Assembly (NCBI GenBank): GCA_951799425.1
Contig: OX637409.1
Span: 16,967,460 to 17,031,459 of the forward strand
Origin: Ilex aquifolium
Taxonomy: Eukaryota > Streptophyta > Magnoliopsida > Aquifoliales > Aquifoliaceae
Direction of reading: 5' to 3'
DNA: 64,000 nucleotides
Each line of letters opens with the position of its first letter. Within the stretch, counting starts at the first letter, position 1. The notes below the pieces were generated by a model that was given only the letters and a program-made list of their open reading frames with translations, searched no databases and had not been told where the DNA came from. Positions 34,183 through 46,201 of this stretch are shown in pieces. Position numbers and translations under genes: made by a program.

Positions 34183-34322
34183 CTAGATGGATTGAGATGG
34201 GTTTACTGGCAATTAAGGTTTGACTGCTTCAACTATGACTGCTTCAACTGTCCTCTTATTGGTCTGTATTTCCTTTCAATTTTATAGCTTATTATGTTAT
34301 AATGGTTAGTTTGAGTAATACT
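34183..34322 (+). repeat. Long direct repeat, copy 2
   Basis: Second copy of 33387-33511, with an internal 15-base tandem duplication (GACTGCTTCAACTAT then GACTGCTTCAACTGT). It is directly followed by 'ggatgcatcagggtgaac', similar to 'ggatgcattagggtaga' at 33548. Confidence 0.85.
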
Positions 34323-34334
34323 GGATGCATCAGG

Positions 34335-34365
34335 GTGAACAGTCACTGTTCACGTGACTGTTCAC
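34335..34365. other. Perfect 11-bp-stem hairpin
   Basis: GTGAACAGTCA (34335-34345) pairs exactly with TGACTGTTCAC (34355-34365) around a 9-base loop that itself contains CTGTTCAC, so alternative pairings exist. No terminator or microRNA context is evident. Confidence 0.7.
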
Positions 34366-34963
34366 CTATTGCCCTGACAGCAGCTTCTTGATTGCTCTGG
34401 CATGGAGCTTTCTTCTGCGTTCCTTTGTATTTTTCCTGTATCATATAAAATTCTTGAGTCTTTTCACCGACTGTAAAACCTTTTGTGCAACACAAGAAAT
34501 TTAAGGTGGTATCCTAGCTTTCAAGTAGTATTTTATGAATTGTAAGACATGTAATTTTGTTTGACATATATATCTCATATCCATACTAACCATTGTACCA
34601 GAACTGGTATGTAGCTTACTGTGAACTCTCCTCATTAACGTTCATTTAATGTGCTTAGTGTTCTAAAGAATCGAGCACGACGTATTTAATCCCCATGAGG
34701 TATTTAATCCCCAGGTGGCATATATGGTTCATAACATAGCAAATAGAGATTGTTTTTATGTCAATAGAATTTGTCACAGACACTTTAGAAGGTATACTAC
34801 TTTTTGATTTTCCCGTTATCTCGAGCTTCTCCTAATGTTAATCATTTTTTTTATTCATTCACTGGTTGGCTGCAAGAAAACCTTTAGTTCCTGCCATTGA
34901 TGGTCCAGTTTAAGGTGGTGGATTAGAGGTTGCACTTTCAATCTTCTGTCAATTGTGCATAAA

Positions 34964-35033
34964 CAGATCAGGAGGTTAGGAGTATATTCAGAAACTGATC
35001 AGGAGGTTAGGAGTATATTCAGATCAGGAGGTT
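34964..35033 (+). repeat. ~29-bp tandem repeat, 2.5 copies
   Basis: GATCAGGAGGTTAGGAGTAT occurs at about 34966 and 34997, and a partial 'cagatcaggaggtt' follows at 35020. Confidence 0.8.
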
Positions 35034-35343
35034 GCACAATTAACCAATTCTAATTACAGTATAGTATCCAAAATTTCAAACAGATCCTGCCTGCAAACCC
35101 CAGCTGTATGAGTTGAAGAGCAGTCCCAGTCCAGTGCAGCATTAACCAGTGCATACAGTCCTACAAATGAGCAGTGCAGGAATAGACCATGCAATTAGAC
35201 TGACCAGCATTGCACGATGTCTATAAATTGCATGATTAGTGTTCGATTATGCTTTGGATAGAATCTTATATTTTTTTAGAGTATATAACGATATATAAGA
35301 CATTTGATATGCAACTCAGGCCTTTATCCTGTTGCTTCTGCAG

Positions 35344-35413
35344 ATTGTGGAATATGCAAATAAGAAGGACTTCACTTCTATTATAGTTGTCCACAATAAT
35401 CGCCGTGAACCAG
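35344..35413 (+). pseudogene. Single exon of a Brix-domain (RPF1/IMP4-like) gene
   Basis: A 70-base open segment between an acceptor (…ttgttgcttctgcag) and a donor (gtaaat). It encodes 23 residues, including VEYANKKDFTSIIVVHNNRR, plus one extra base. It matches the start of the Brix domain in IMP4/RPF1-type pre-rRNA processing proteins, where the next residues begin with Asp, consistent with the exon ending one base into a codon. No neighbouring exon was found on either side within the window. Tekay sits two bases into the downstream intron. Either a decayed native gene or a fragment captured by a transposon. Confidence 0.65.
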
Positions 35414-35419
35414 GTAAAT

Positions 35420-37672
35420 TGTGAAACCCGGGTAAATTTGAATTTTTGTGAATAAGGGCAAAATGGTCATTTGCCATCCTAATGCTTATTTAAAATACTC
35501 ATGCTCTAGACCTCGGATAAGGAAACGAAGTTCGCTGTTGGATTCGTATCGCGAAATCGAGTCACCCTGTCAAATTTCGTTGAATTCTGATATAGTCGGA
35601 TTTTTGCACGTCGTTCGAGGCGACGGCGTGGCGACTGAAATTCCAGGGGTCCCTAAAAACACTTTTTTATAAAATATCTTAAAGAAAAAGTGAAAGTTCA
35701 AATAAAATTAATTTGAACTTAATCCGAGGTATAATGAATCGTTTCGGGACGAAAAACGGAGCCGGAAGTCGAAAATATGAGGCGCGATGTGGACCGCACA
35801 TTTTTGCCTATAAATATCGACCTAAATCAGATATTTTACACATAATATCTCTAAAAATCAGTGCTGAACCGTGTGAGGAGAGAGAAGAGAGAAAAAGTGG
35901 TTTTTCAAGTTTTCTTTCGCCGATTCCGGGAGTTCCGTTCGTCGGAATTCGTCAGTCCAGAAGTCAAAGTTCATCTACGCGACAAGGGCTACGCGTACAT
36001 ACCAAAAAGAGATGATTTCACCGAAGATCCAAAGACGGTATTTTGGGAAAATCAAATATTTGAACTTAAATCTTGTTCTTGGAGGTTCTACCGGTTGTTA
36101 TACGCTCCAAGAGGTAGGGTTCCCTCCTACCTTGGTTCATTTCTAACCTATGGTGTCATAAGTAATGGTTAGATGTATAGAGTTGTTATGACTTGTCTAT
36201 AGTCATGAGAATCATGAAAGGAATATAGAAATGGCCTAGATAAATTCCTTGTTAAATTTGGTCTAGGGAAGTTACTTGTGAAATTTTCTTGTAACTTGTT
36301 ATTATGTGGGCAAATTGTGTGATAACATGATGATTGCCTTGATGGTGTTTGCTAAATGCCTATGTGTGGATAAAATTTTTTATGACACAATAATGTATAG
36401 CATGCTTGGATATTGTAGTGAAGGAATTGTTGATATATGCATGTTTTGATATATTATCATTGTGACAAAATATGGTATTTATATGTTTGTAATATAAATT
36501 GCCATGGATATGTTGAAATTGTTCGTATGGCACCCATTACATATTGAACATGTGATAAAATTTCTCAATGGGCATGATTGCATATTGAGCATTATGTTGT
36601 GTGCAATAGGACATGGCATTGCATATGCACGGAAGCATCTCATCACATGGGTGTGTGCATGGTTAACGTCAACACCACACTTGGTGATTGACGGTATGGC
36701 TTGGGGAAAAGTTGGGTCGAAGACCTAGCTAAGCCGCTTGGTTGCATGATAAATTGGGTTGGGGTTAGCAAGAAGAGGCATGACGAACTCTCGGGTACAA
36801 GACCCGGTGATTTGGGAGATGCACTCCATTGGTGTAAGAGTCCATAAAGTGTGCGGGTATGGATGACCCTTGGTGTAAGTTCATGAATATCCAACCCCAA
36901 GAAAGACCCTAGTTTTGAAAATGTCATTTGATATGAACATAAATGATGGAATGAAACACTTTGGCATTGCATCGTGTAGTAGGAGTCGGTGAGGACTCGG
37001 GTTGAAGTGCATGAGTGAGTGTCATCTCATTTCATGGCATGGTATTGTTGCATTCCAACTTAGAATGCATATCCTTATAAGGAATGATTGTTTATATGTT
37101 GCAAATGAATGTTGCATAAGCATGAGCATCTAGGGGGGGAGTAGCCTTTGTAGGATCTACTCTACTGGGCGTTGGCTCACCCTATACGGGAAACATTTCA
37201 GGTGTGGGGTTTGCACCGGTGGATGGCTCACTTGGAGAGCATCAGGCATGAAGGGGGTCAACTTGTGGCCTTATTTTGAGTTTTTGTAAAAGAGTTATGA
37301 AAACTTGGTCTTTGGCATGTAAATTATGCAAATTAATTGTAATAGACATTATATAGGCTAATGTTAAAGTAACCTTGCATGTTTTGATATAAGTATGGAT
37401 AATTGGACCCGGTGTGGCCAATGTTTACTTATAAATGGACCCGGTGCGGTCATTTTTTTTATATTGGGCCTCGGATTGGTCATGTGAAGTTAAATTGCAC
37501 AGGTTGGGTTTTGGGTAGAGCTCCATGTACGAAGGAGACTCTGCCTAAATTTTGTTAAGTTATGGACCTCGGTAAATGGGGCATAACAGTGTGATATCGA
37601 GTTACTCGGTATCTACGGGTGTTCCGCGGGTTGATGGGTAATCAACGGACCCCCGGATTTTGGGGTGTCACA
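35420..37672 (+). repeat. Tekay 5' LTR
   Basis: 2253 bp, TGTGAAACCC...GTGTCACA. TATA box TATAAATA at 35809-35816. Carries an 11-base segment (around 35622-35632) that is absent from the 3' copy. Confidence 0.95.
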
Positions 37673-37675
37673 GCT

Positions 37676-37687
37676 TGGTATCAGAGC
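37676..37687 (+). other. Tekay primer-binding site (initiator tRNA-Met)
   Basis: TGGTATCAGAGC three bases after the LTR end, identical to the usual plant initiator-Met primer site. Confidence 0.9.
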
Positions 37688-38019
37688 ATTGGTTTACGAA
37701 TTACCTAGGGCTTGATGGGCATTGGGTCTAGACCATTGCATTTCATGTTATGTGCTTAATTTGCTACATGCTATGTGCTACTTGTTATGTGGATTGTATA
37801 CATGGTAGGATGTATATGGAAATGAACACACTAGGGTTAGAAAACATAACCTTGGGCGTGGGAAAATAAATGAACGGGATGGTTCATAACGGAAATGTCT
37901 AGTAATGAGTGGTATACGCATTACTAGGGAGACAATGAGAAGAATTCTCAACGTTTGTGTTGGATCCCTAACTTTGGGGTACTAAATTGTTAGTCTATTG
38001 CTATCTAATGTGTGTGTAG

Positions 38020-41000
38020 ATGGAAAATAAAGGAAGAGGAAGAGGGTGCGGCCGAGGCCGAGGCCGAGGCCGAGGCCGCAGGTGGAACAACCAACCACCT
38101 CCGGCCTTTGATCACCAAGCCTTTGCAGAGGCTATTGGTGAGGCGGCGGCGACTATTGCACAGGCTAGTGCTACATCCGCTACCATTACACAGACTGGTG
38201 CAAATATGGGACACGGAGGCTCGAGTAACCTCCAGAGGTTCAAAGCCCATAATCCTCCGACTTTTCTGGGAGGGGCGGATCCAATGGTAGCCGACCGTTG
38301 GATTCGGCAAGTGGAGAAGATCTTGAGGGCTATGGAGATCACTTCCGATGCCACCAAGATAACTCTGGCGACTTTTCAGCTGGAGGGAGAGTCCCAGCTA
38401 TGGTGGGATTGGGTGAAGGACTCCAGAAATTTGGACGCCATGACTTGGGAAGAATTCCGAGAGCTCTTTATGGGAAAGTATTTCCCGGCGGCTGCTCGAC
38501 ACGCTAAGGCCAAGGAGTTCCTAGAATTGAAGCAGGGGACTATGAGTGTGCTAGAATACGTGGCCAAATTCACGGAGTTGGCCCGTTTTGCTGATGATTA
38601 TGTGGCCTCAGACATGGCCAAAGTACAGAAGTTTGAGGATGGATTGAAGTTGTCCATTCGAGGCAAGATTGTGGGACTTCTCCTGCAAGACCTTGATTTG
38701 ATGGTCAAGACTGCAATGGCTATCGAGAGAGAGGTGGAGGACGCGTGCAACATCCGGGAAGCGGGTGTTAAGGACAAAAAGAAGGAGGGTCAATCATCTT
38801 CTTCTGGTGCGGGAAAGAGGCAAAGGACTTTTGTTCCGCAAGGATCTCAAGGGCAGGGCCGCGGGTATCAAGGCCAAGGCCAGGGTCGATTCTCCCAAAA
38901 CGGAGGAAACTTCAGGACCACCTTCCAGGCGGGTCAGAAGACTTGCTATTTTTGTCACTAGCCGGGTCACATGAGGAAGGAGTGTCCTCAACGGCAGGGA
39001 TCTTAGAGCTATGGGACATCCCAATCCTAGTCTTCTGTGGGACAGCCGCAGACACAGTTTGTTCCTCCTTACCCCACCATGGGTCAAAGGAGCCAGTACC
39101 AGTCTCAGGGTGCTGCACAAGCGCCTACTACTTTCCGAGCGGGAACTCCGCAAGCAGGCCAGATGGGCCAGGGCATGAGTAGAGGGCGAGGCCAGGGCTC
39201 ACAGGCCGGGGCTTCAGGGACCCAGGGGCGTGTCTACGCCATGATACCTCAGACTGAGTCGGCAGACCAGTCGGTGATACAGCGTACATTTCTGCTCTCT
39301 CGCTTATGGGCTAGAGTACTATTTGATTCTGGTGCATCTCATTCTTTTATTGCTGCATCTTGTGTGAAAGACTTGGGCTTAGAGGTTGAAACCTTGGAAG
39401 AGCCATTGCATGTGAGTTCTCCCCCAGGAGTTAGGGTGAGCGTTGATCAGATATGTCGGGGTTGTGAGTTAGAGATCTCAGGGATTCTACTCACCGTGGA
39501 CCTTAGGGTCATAGACATGTCGGAGTTCGATGTTATCCTTGGTATGGATTGGTTGACGGCACACCGAGTTGTCATTGATTGTGATCGGAAGCAGGTCACT
39601 GCTTACACACCAGATGGGGTTTGTTTCATGTTTCAGGGGGATAAGCACGATGTTTTTCCCCAAGCCGTGTACGACTCTAGATGGCACGGGCAGTTGATGG
39701 ATTGGCTAGCAAGCCTTACCCTGGAGGACGAGGCGAGACAGGAGTTGGGTCTACCTCGGGTTGTGTGTGATTATGAGGATGTTTTTCCGGATGAACTACC
39801 GGGATTACCTCCACATAGGGATGTAGACTTCATTATAGAGTTGCATCCCGGTACATCGCCCATCTCTATGACTCCACATAGGATGGCGCCTGCTGAGTTG
39901 CAAGAACTCAAGGTCCAATTGCAGGAATTGTTGGACAAGGGGTTCATTAGACCGAGTACCTCACCTTGGGGCGCTCCGGTGTTATTTGCGAAGAAGAAGG
40001 ACAAAATCCTTCGACTATGCATAGATTACCGGCAGTTAAATAGGGTTACTATCAAGAATAGGTACCCTTTGCCGATGATTGATGACTTGTTTGATCAGCT
40101 GAGAGGGGCGCGGGTCTACTCCAAGATAGATCTCCGCACCGGTTACCATCAGTTGAGGGTTAGGGAGACAGATATCCCTAAGACGGCGTTTCGGACGCGG
40201 TATGGGCATTTCGAGTTCACGGTGATGCCATTCGGATTGATGAATGCCCCGGCGACATTCATGGATCTCATGCATAGGGTGTTTCAACCTTACCTTGATC
40301 AATTTGTTGTAGTCTTTGTTGACGACATCTTGATCTACTCCAAGTCTGAGGAGGAGCATGAGGGTCACTTGAGGATTGTTCTCCAGGCCTTGAGAGACCA
40401 TCAGTTGTACGCCAAGTTCAGCAAGTGTAAATTTTGGCTGACTGAGGTGAAGTTTTTGGGACATGTGGTGTCAGCTTCGGGTGTATCCGTAGACCCAGAG
40501 AAGGTTGAGGCAGTCATGAATTGGGAGAGGCCGAAGTCAGTCTTCGAGATACGCAGTTTCTTGGGATTAGCAGGGTATTACTGACGGTTTATTGAGGACT
40601 TCTCCCGACTAGCTGCACCTATGACCAGGTTGACTCGGAAAGAGGTCAAGTTCGAGTGGAATGATGCTTGCGAGAAGGCATTCCAGGAGTTAAAGAGGAG
40701 GCTTACTTCAGCTCCTATTTTGATTGTCCCAGAAAGGGGACAGAGGTACACAGTGTATTGTGATGCCTCTAAGGACGGACTTGGATGCGTTTTGATGCAG
40801 TCCGGGAGAGTAGTGGCTTATGGTTCTCGGCAGTTAAAGAACCACGAGCAGAATTATCCCACACATGACATAGAGTTGGCGGCCGTTGTCTTTGCCTTGA
40901 AGGCTTGGCGCCACTATCTATACGGTGAGCAGTTCGAGGTGTTTTCAGACCACAAAAGTCTGAAGTACATATTTACACAACGGGACCTCAACATGAGGCA

Positions 41001-42669
41001 ACGCAGGTGGATGGAGTATCTGGAGGATTATGACTTCACTTTGCATTACCATCCCGGTAAGGCAAATGTGGTGGCTGATGCACTCAGTCGGAAGTCACGG
41101 GGAGTCTTGGCTAGTGTAGCTTCTCGAGAGTGGCAGATGCTCGAGACTGTGGGACAGTTCGGGCTATGTTATATGGGTCAGGCTCAGGGTACTTTGGGGA
41201 GTTTGGTGGCTACGCCTTCCCTACTGAGCAGGGTTATTGAGTCCCAGAGTCAGGACACAGAGCTATTGTCCATCCGGGATCGTGTACAGGCAGGTACAGG
41301 TGACGAGGGCTGGGCCATTCGCTTGGATGGTAGTCTTCGGTATCGAGGAAGGGTTGTGGTTCCTCAGTTGGCGGATCTGAGAGAGGAGATCCTTAAGGAG
41401 TTTCATTGCTCTCGTTTTGCGGTTCATCCAGGGGGCACGAAGATGTATCATGATCTTCGTCGCCAGTATTATTGGAATGGGATGAAGCGGCAGGTTGGCG
41501 ATTTTGTTAGTAGATGTCTCACGTGTCAGCAAGTGAAGGCTGAACACCAGAGGCCAGCAGGGTTACTCCAGCCATTGGAGGTAGCTGAGTGGAAATGGGA
41601 ACATGTCACGATGGATTTTGTGACTCACTTGCCACGGACATCACGGGGACATGATGCGGTATGGGTGATAGTGGACCGGCTTACGAAGTCGGCACACTTT
41701 TTGGCTGTGCGGATGACCTTCACACTGGAGGAATTCTGCAGGTTATATATACGGGAGATTGTCCGGTTGCATGGGGTACCCGTATCTATAGTATCAGATC
41801 GGGATCCCAGGTTTACGGCTCATTTTTGGGAGAGTTTCCAACGAGCCATGGGGACACAGCTGATGATGAGCACTGTTTTTCATCCCCAGACGGACGGTCA
41901 GTGTGAGAGGACCATTCAGACATTAGAGGACATGCTACGAGCATGTGTCCTAGATCTCAAGGGTAGCTGGGAAGATCATTTACCCTTGGTGGAGTTCGCC
42001 TATAACAATAGTTATCAGGCGAGCATACAGATGGCACCCTATGAGGCACTATATGGGAGGCCATGTCGATCTCCGGTTTGTTGGACAGAGGTTGGAGAGA
42101 GACCTTCTACGGGTCCGGACTTGGTTAGAGACACCTCAGAGTAGGTGGGATTGATACGAAAGCGTCTTCTCACGGCTCAGAGTCGGCAGAAGAGCTACGC
42201 CGATAGACGGTGACGACCTCTAGAGTTTGAGGTGGGAGATCATGTCTTCTTGAAGGTGATGCCTACGAGAGGAGTGGTCAGGTTCGGCAAGCGAGGAAAG
42301 CTGTCACCGAGGTATATCGGGCCCTTTGAGATAGTTGAGAGGGTTGGTACAGTCGCTTACCGGTTGGCGTTACCGCCAAACCTATCAGGTGTTCATGCGG
42401 TATTCCATGTCTCTATGCTCCGGAAGTATACTCCAGATCCGACACATGTGGTGGATTGGGGTGAGTTGACTATTGATGCAGATGGGACCTTCGAGGAGGG
42501 ACCGGTGCGTATCATGGATAGCCGAGATTAGGTTTTGCGAGGCAAGACCGTGAGGCTAGTGAAGGTGCTGTGGCAGCACCGGGGAGTGGAAGAGACGACA
42601 TAGGAGCGCGAGGACACCGTACGTGCCAATTATCCTTTCTTGTTTGAGGATAGAGGTACATTTTTATAG
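38020..42669 (+). pseudogene. Tekay gag-pol, full length with eight nonsense codons
   Basis: One frame of 1549 codons with no frameshift. Gag has an N-terminal Arg-Gly tract encoded by a GGCCGA hexamer repeat (38050-38081), the capsid (residues ~90-240) and zinc knuckle CYFCH-x-PGHMRKEC. Then protease ([11 protein letters not shown]), RT ([13 protein letters not shown]), RNase H (VYCDASKDGLG), integrase (zinc motif, MDFVTHLP, VSDRDPRF, DGQCERT) and a C-terminal chromodomain (RGKTVRLVKVLWQHRG). Premature stops: TAG 38959, TAG 39004, TAG 39028, TGA 40582, TAG 42142, TGA 42211, TAG 42529 and TAG 42601. The natural stop is at 42667. Most stops sit at conserved Gln, Arg or Trp positions, so C-to-T or G-to-A changes can explain them. 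The catalytic residues checked are present. Confidence 0.93.
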
Positions 42670-42750
42670 TCATTTACTATTACATGACTGTAGCATATGC
42701 ATGAGATTGCATGTATGTATGTGTGTGAATTTCGGGGACGAAATTCTTTT

Positions 42751-42763
42751 AAGGGGGGAAGAA
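42751..42763 (+). other. Tekay polypurine tract
   Basis: AAGGGGGGAAGAA directly before the 3' LTR; the plus-strand primer site. Confidence 0.85.
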
Positions 42764-45006
42764 TGTGAAACTCGGGTAAATTTGAATTTTTGTGAATAAG
42801 GGTAAAATGGTCATTTGCCATCCTAATGCTTATTTGAAATACTCATGCTCTAGACCTCGGATGAGGAAACGAAGTTCGTCGTTGGATTCGTATCGCGAAA
42901 TCGAGTCACCCTGTCAAATTTCGTTAAATTCTGAAATAGTCAGATTTTTGCACGTCGTTCGAGGCGACTGAAATTCCAGGGGTCCCTAAAAACACTTTTT
43001 TTATAAAATATCTTAAAGAAAAAGTGAAAGTTCAAATGAAATTAATTTGAACTTAATCCGAGGTATAATGAATCGTTTCGGGACGAAAAACGGAGCCGGA
43101 AGTCGAAAATATGAGGCGCGATGTGGACCGCACATTTTTGCCTATAAATATCGACCTAAATCAGATATTTTACACATAATATCTCTAAAAATCAGTGCTG
43201 AACCGTGTGAGGAGAGAGAAGAGAGAAAAAGTGATTTTTCAAGTTTTCTTTCGCCGATTCCGGGAGTTCCGTTCGTCGGAATTCGTCAGTCCAGAAGTCA
43301 AAGTTCATCTACGCGACAAGGGATACGCGTACATACCAAAAAGAGATGATTTCACCGAAGATCCAAAGACGGGATTTTGGGAAAATCAAATATTTGGACT
43401 TAAATCTTGTTCTTGGAGGTTCTACCGGTTGTTATACGCTCCAAGAGGTAGGGTTCCCTCCTACCTTGGTTCATTTCTAACCTATGGTGTCATAAGTAAT
43501 GGTTAGATGTATAGAGTTGTTATGACTTGTCTATAGTCATGAGAATCATGAAAGGAATATAGAAATGGCCTAGATAAATTCCTTGTTAAATTTGGTCTAG
43601 GGAAGTTACTTGTGAAATTTTCTTGTAACTTGTTATTATGTGGGCAAATTGTGTGATAACATGATGATTGCCTTGATGGTGTTTGCTAAATGCCTATGTG
43701 TGGATAAAATTTTTTATGACACAATGATGTATAGCATGCTTGGATATTGTAGTGAAGGAATTGTTGATATATGCATGTTTTGATATATTATCATTGTGAC
43801 AAAATATGGTATTTATATGTTTGTAATATAAATTGCCATGGATATGTTGAAATTGTTCGTATGGCACCCATTACATATTGAACATGTGATAAAATTTCTC
43901 AATGGGCATGATTGCATATTGAGCATTATGTTGTGTGCAATGGGACATGGCATTGCATATGCACGGAAGCATCTCATCACATGGGTGTGTGCATGGTTAA
44001 CGTCAACACCACACTTGGTGATTGACGGTATGGCTTGGGAAAAAGTTGGGTCGAAGACCTAGCTAAGCCGCTTGGTTGCATGATAAATTGGGTTGGGGTT
44101 AGCAAGAAGAGGCATGACGAACTCTCAGGTGCAAGACCCGGTGATTTGGGAGATGCACTCCATTGGTGTAAGAGTCCATAAAGTGTGCGGGTATGGATGA
44201 CCCTTGGTGTAAGTTCATGAATATCCAACCCCAAGAAAGACCCTAGTTTTGAAAATGTCATTTGATATGAACATAAATGATGGAATGAAACACTTTGGCA
44301 TTGCATCGTGTAGTAGGAGTCGGTGAGGACTCGGGTTGAAGTGCATGAGTGAGTGTCATCTCATTTCATGGCATGGTATTGTTGCATTCCAACTTAGAAT
44401 GCATATCCTTATAAGGAATGATTGTTTATATGTTGCAAATGAATGTTGCATAAGCATGAGCATCTAGGGGGGGAGTAGCCTTTGTAGGATCTACTCTACT
44501 GGGCGTTGGCTAACCCTATACGGGAAACATTTCAAGTGTGGGGTTTGCACCGGTGGATGGCTCACTTGGAGAGCATCAGGCATGAAGGGGGTCAACTTGT
44601 GGCCTTATTTTGAGTTTTTGTAAAAGAGTTATGAAAACTTGGTCTTTGGCATGTAAATTATGCAAATTAATTGTAATAGACATTATATAGGCTAATGTTA
44701 AAGTAACCTTGCATGTTTTGATATAAGTATGGATAATTGGACCCGGTGTGGCCAATGTTTACTTATAAATGGACCCGGTGCGGTCATTTTTTTTATATTG
44801 GGCCTCGGATGGGTCATGTGAAGTTAAATTGCACAGGTTGGGTTTTGGGTAGAGCTCCATGTACGAAGGAGACTCTGCCTAAATTTTGTTAAGTTATGGA
44901 CCCCGGTAAATGGGGCATAACAGTGTGATATCGAGTTACTCGGTATCTACGGGTGTTCCGCGGGTTGATGGGTAATCAACGGACTCCCGGATTTTGGGGT
45001 GTCACA
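42764..45006 (+). repeat. Tekay 3' LTR
   Basis: 2243 bp, TGTGAAACTC...GTGTCACA. About 99% identical to the 5' LTR. Most differences are C/T or G/A. Confidence 0.95.
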
Positions 45007-45239
45007 TAAATGCTCTCAGGCTTAATTTTCCTGGCCTTTAATTTCCAACTAGAAATGGATATTCTATTGAAATAAAATGCTCCGTATATTTATTCCTCTG
45101 AAAATTTCATCTTGCATCGATGTTGAAATGTTACCAACATTGGTAATTGGTCTATATTGTATTTTAGTTTGTTAATCCATATTATGTTTTATTTGAGAAT
45201 CTGTGATCTACAATTAAATATTTTGTTGTTATTGGATTG

Positions 45240-45950
45240 GTTATTTAAATTATTTATGAACTAAATATTTAAACATTATTTAGTTCATAAATAATTTCAA
45301 ATTTAAACATTATTTAGTTCATAAATAATTTAAACAATATTTATTTCAAAAATAATTTAAACATTATTTAGTTCATAAATAATTTAAACATTATTTAGTT
45401 CATAAATAATTTAAACAATATTTAGTTCATAAATAATTTAAACATTATTTAGTTCATAAATAATTTAAACATTATTTAGTTCATAAATAATTTAGTCGAT
45501 ATTTAGTTCAAAAATAATTTAAACATTATTTAGTTCATAAATATTTAAACATTATTTAGTTCATAAATAATTTAAACTTTATTTATTTCCTATATAATTT
45601 AAACTTTATTTAGTTCCTATATAATTTAAAATTTATTTAGTTCATAAATAATTTAAACATTATTTAGTTCATAAATAATTTAAACATTATTTAGTTCATA
45701 AATAATTTAAACAATATTTAGTTCATAAATAATTTAAACATTATTTAGTTCATAAATATTTAAACATTATTTAGTTCATAAATATTTAAACATTATTTAG
45801 TTCATAAATAATTTAAACTTTATGTAGTTCATAAATAATTTAAACTTTGTTTAGTTCATAAATAATTTAAACATTCTTTAGTTCATAAATATCTCAAACA
45901 TTATTTAGTTCATAAATAATTTATACTTTGTTTAGTTTATCAATAATTTA
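45240..45950 (+). repeat. AT-rich 27-bp minisatellite
   Basis: About 25 tandem copies of a unit close to AAACATTATTTAGTTCATAAATAATTT (written as AAACATTATTTAGTTC then ATAAATAATTT). Variants include 'tatttaaac' deletions and 'cctatataattt' changes. The first unit is inverted ('aattatttatgaactaaata' at 45248), so the array starts with a palindrome. Flanks are AT-rich with no gene. Confidence 0.92.
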
Positions 45951-46201
45951 AATCAAAATCTCTGTAATAAACCAAACTAAAACCAAAAAATATAACAAAC
46001 CCCAAATGAGTTGTATCTATTTCAAAACCAAACAATGCAGCAAAAAAAAAGAAGGTAACTTGCATATTTTTGTGCCAAAGAAAGTGAAAACTGTACTTCC
46101 TTGCGATATTTTTGAATGAAGCTATAACTATGTATATAGATTGAAATTCTTATGATCTCATGTTTATTGTATTTTAAAGGAAAAAAAAAAAGTCGAACGC
46201 A

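Larger units (their letters stand above)
35420..45006 (+). mobile_element. Tekay-lineage chromovirus (Ty3/Gypsy), complete
   Basis: LTRs at 35420-37672 and 42764-45006, flanked by a perfect 5-bp target duplication TAAAT (35415-35419 and 45007-45011). Initiator-Met primer site at 37676, polypurine tract at 42751-42763. Gag, protease, RT, RNase H, integrase and chromodomain lie in one continuous frame. About 24 substitutions separate the LTRs over ~2.24 kb by hand count, so this is the youngest datable insertion here. It sits in the donor region of the Brix exon's intron. Confidence 0.95.

Noticed and set aside
35713..36172. Two overlapping ~100-codon frames, repeated at 43047-43506
   Set aside because: They lie inside the Tekay LTRs, overlap each other and match no family. 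They are repeated only because LTRs are duplicated.
36504..36972. Short frames on both strands, repeated at 43838-44306
   Set aside because: Also within the Tekay LTRs; no domain or consistent codon pattern.
38794..39153. Antisense 119-codon frame
   Set aside because: Shadow of the GC-rich Tekay gag; no recognisable protein.
45240..45950. Regular repeat array that could suggest CRISPR
   Set aside because: Repeats are directly abutting with no spacers, AT-rich and eukaryotic; a minisatellite.
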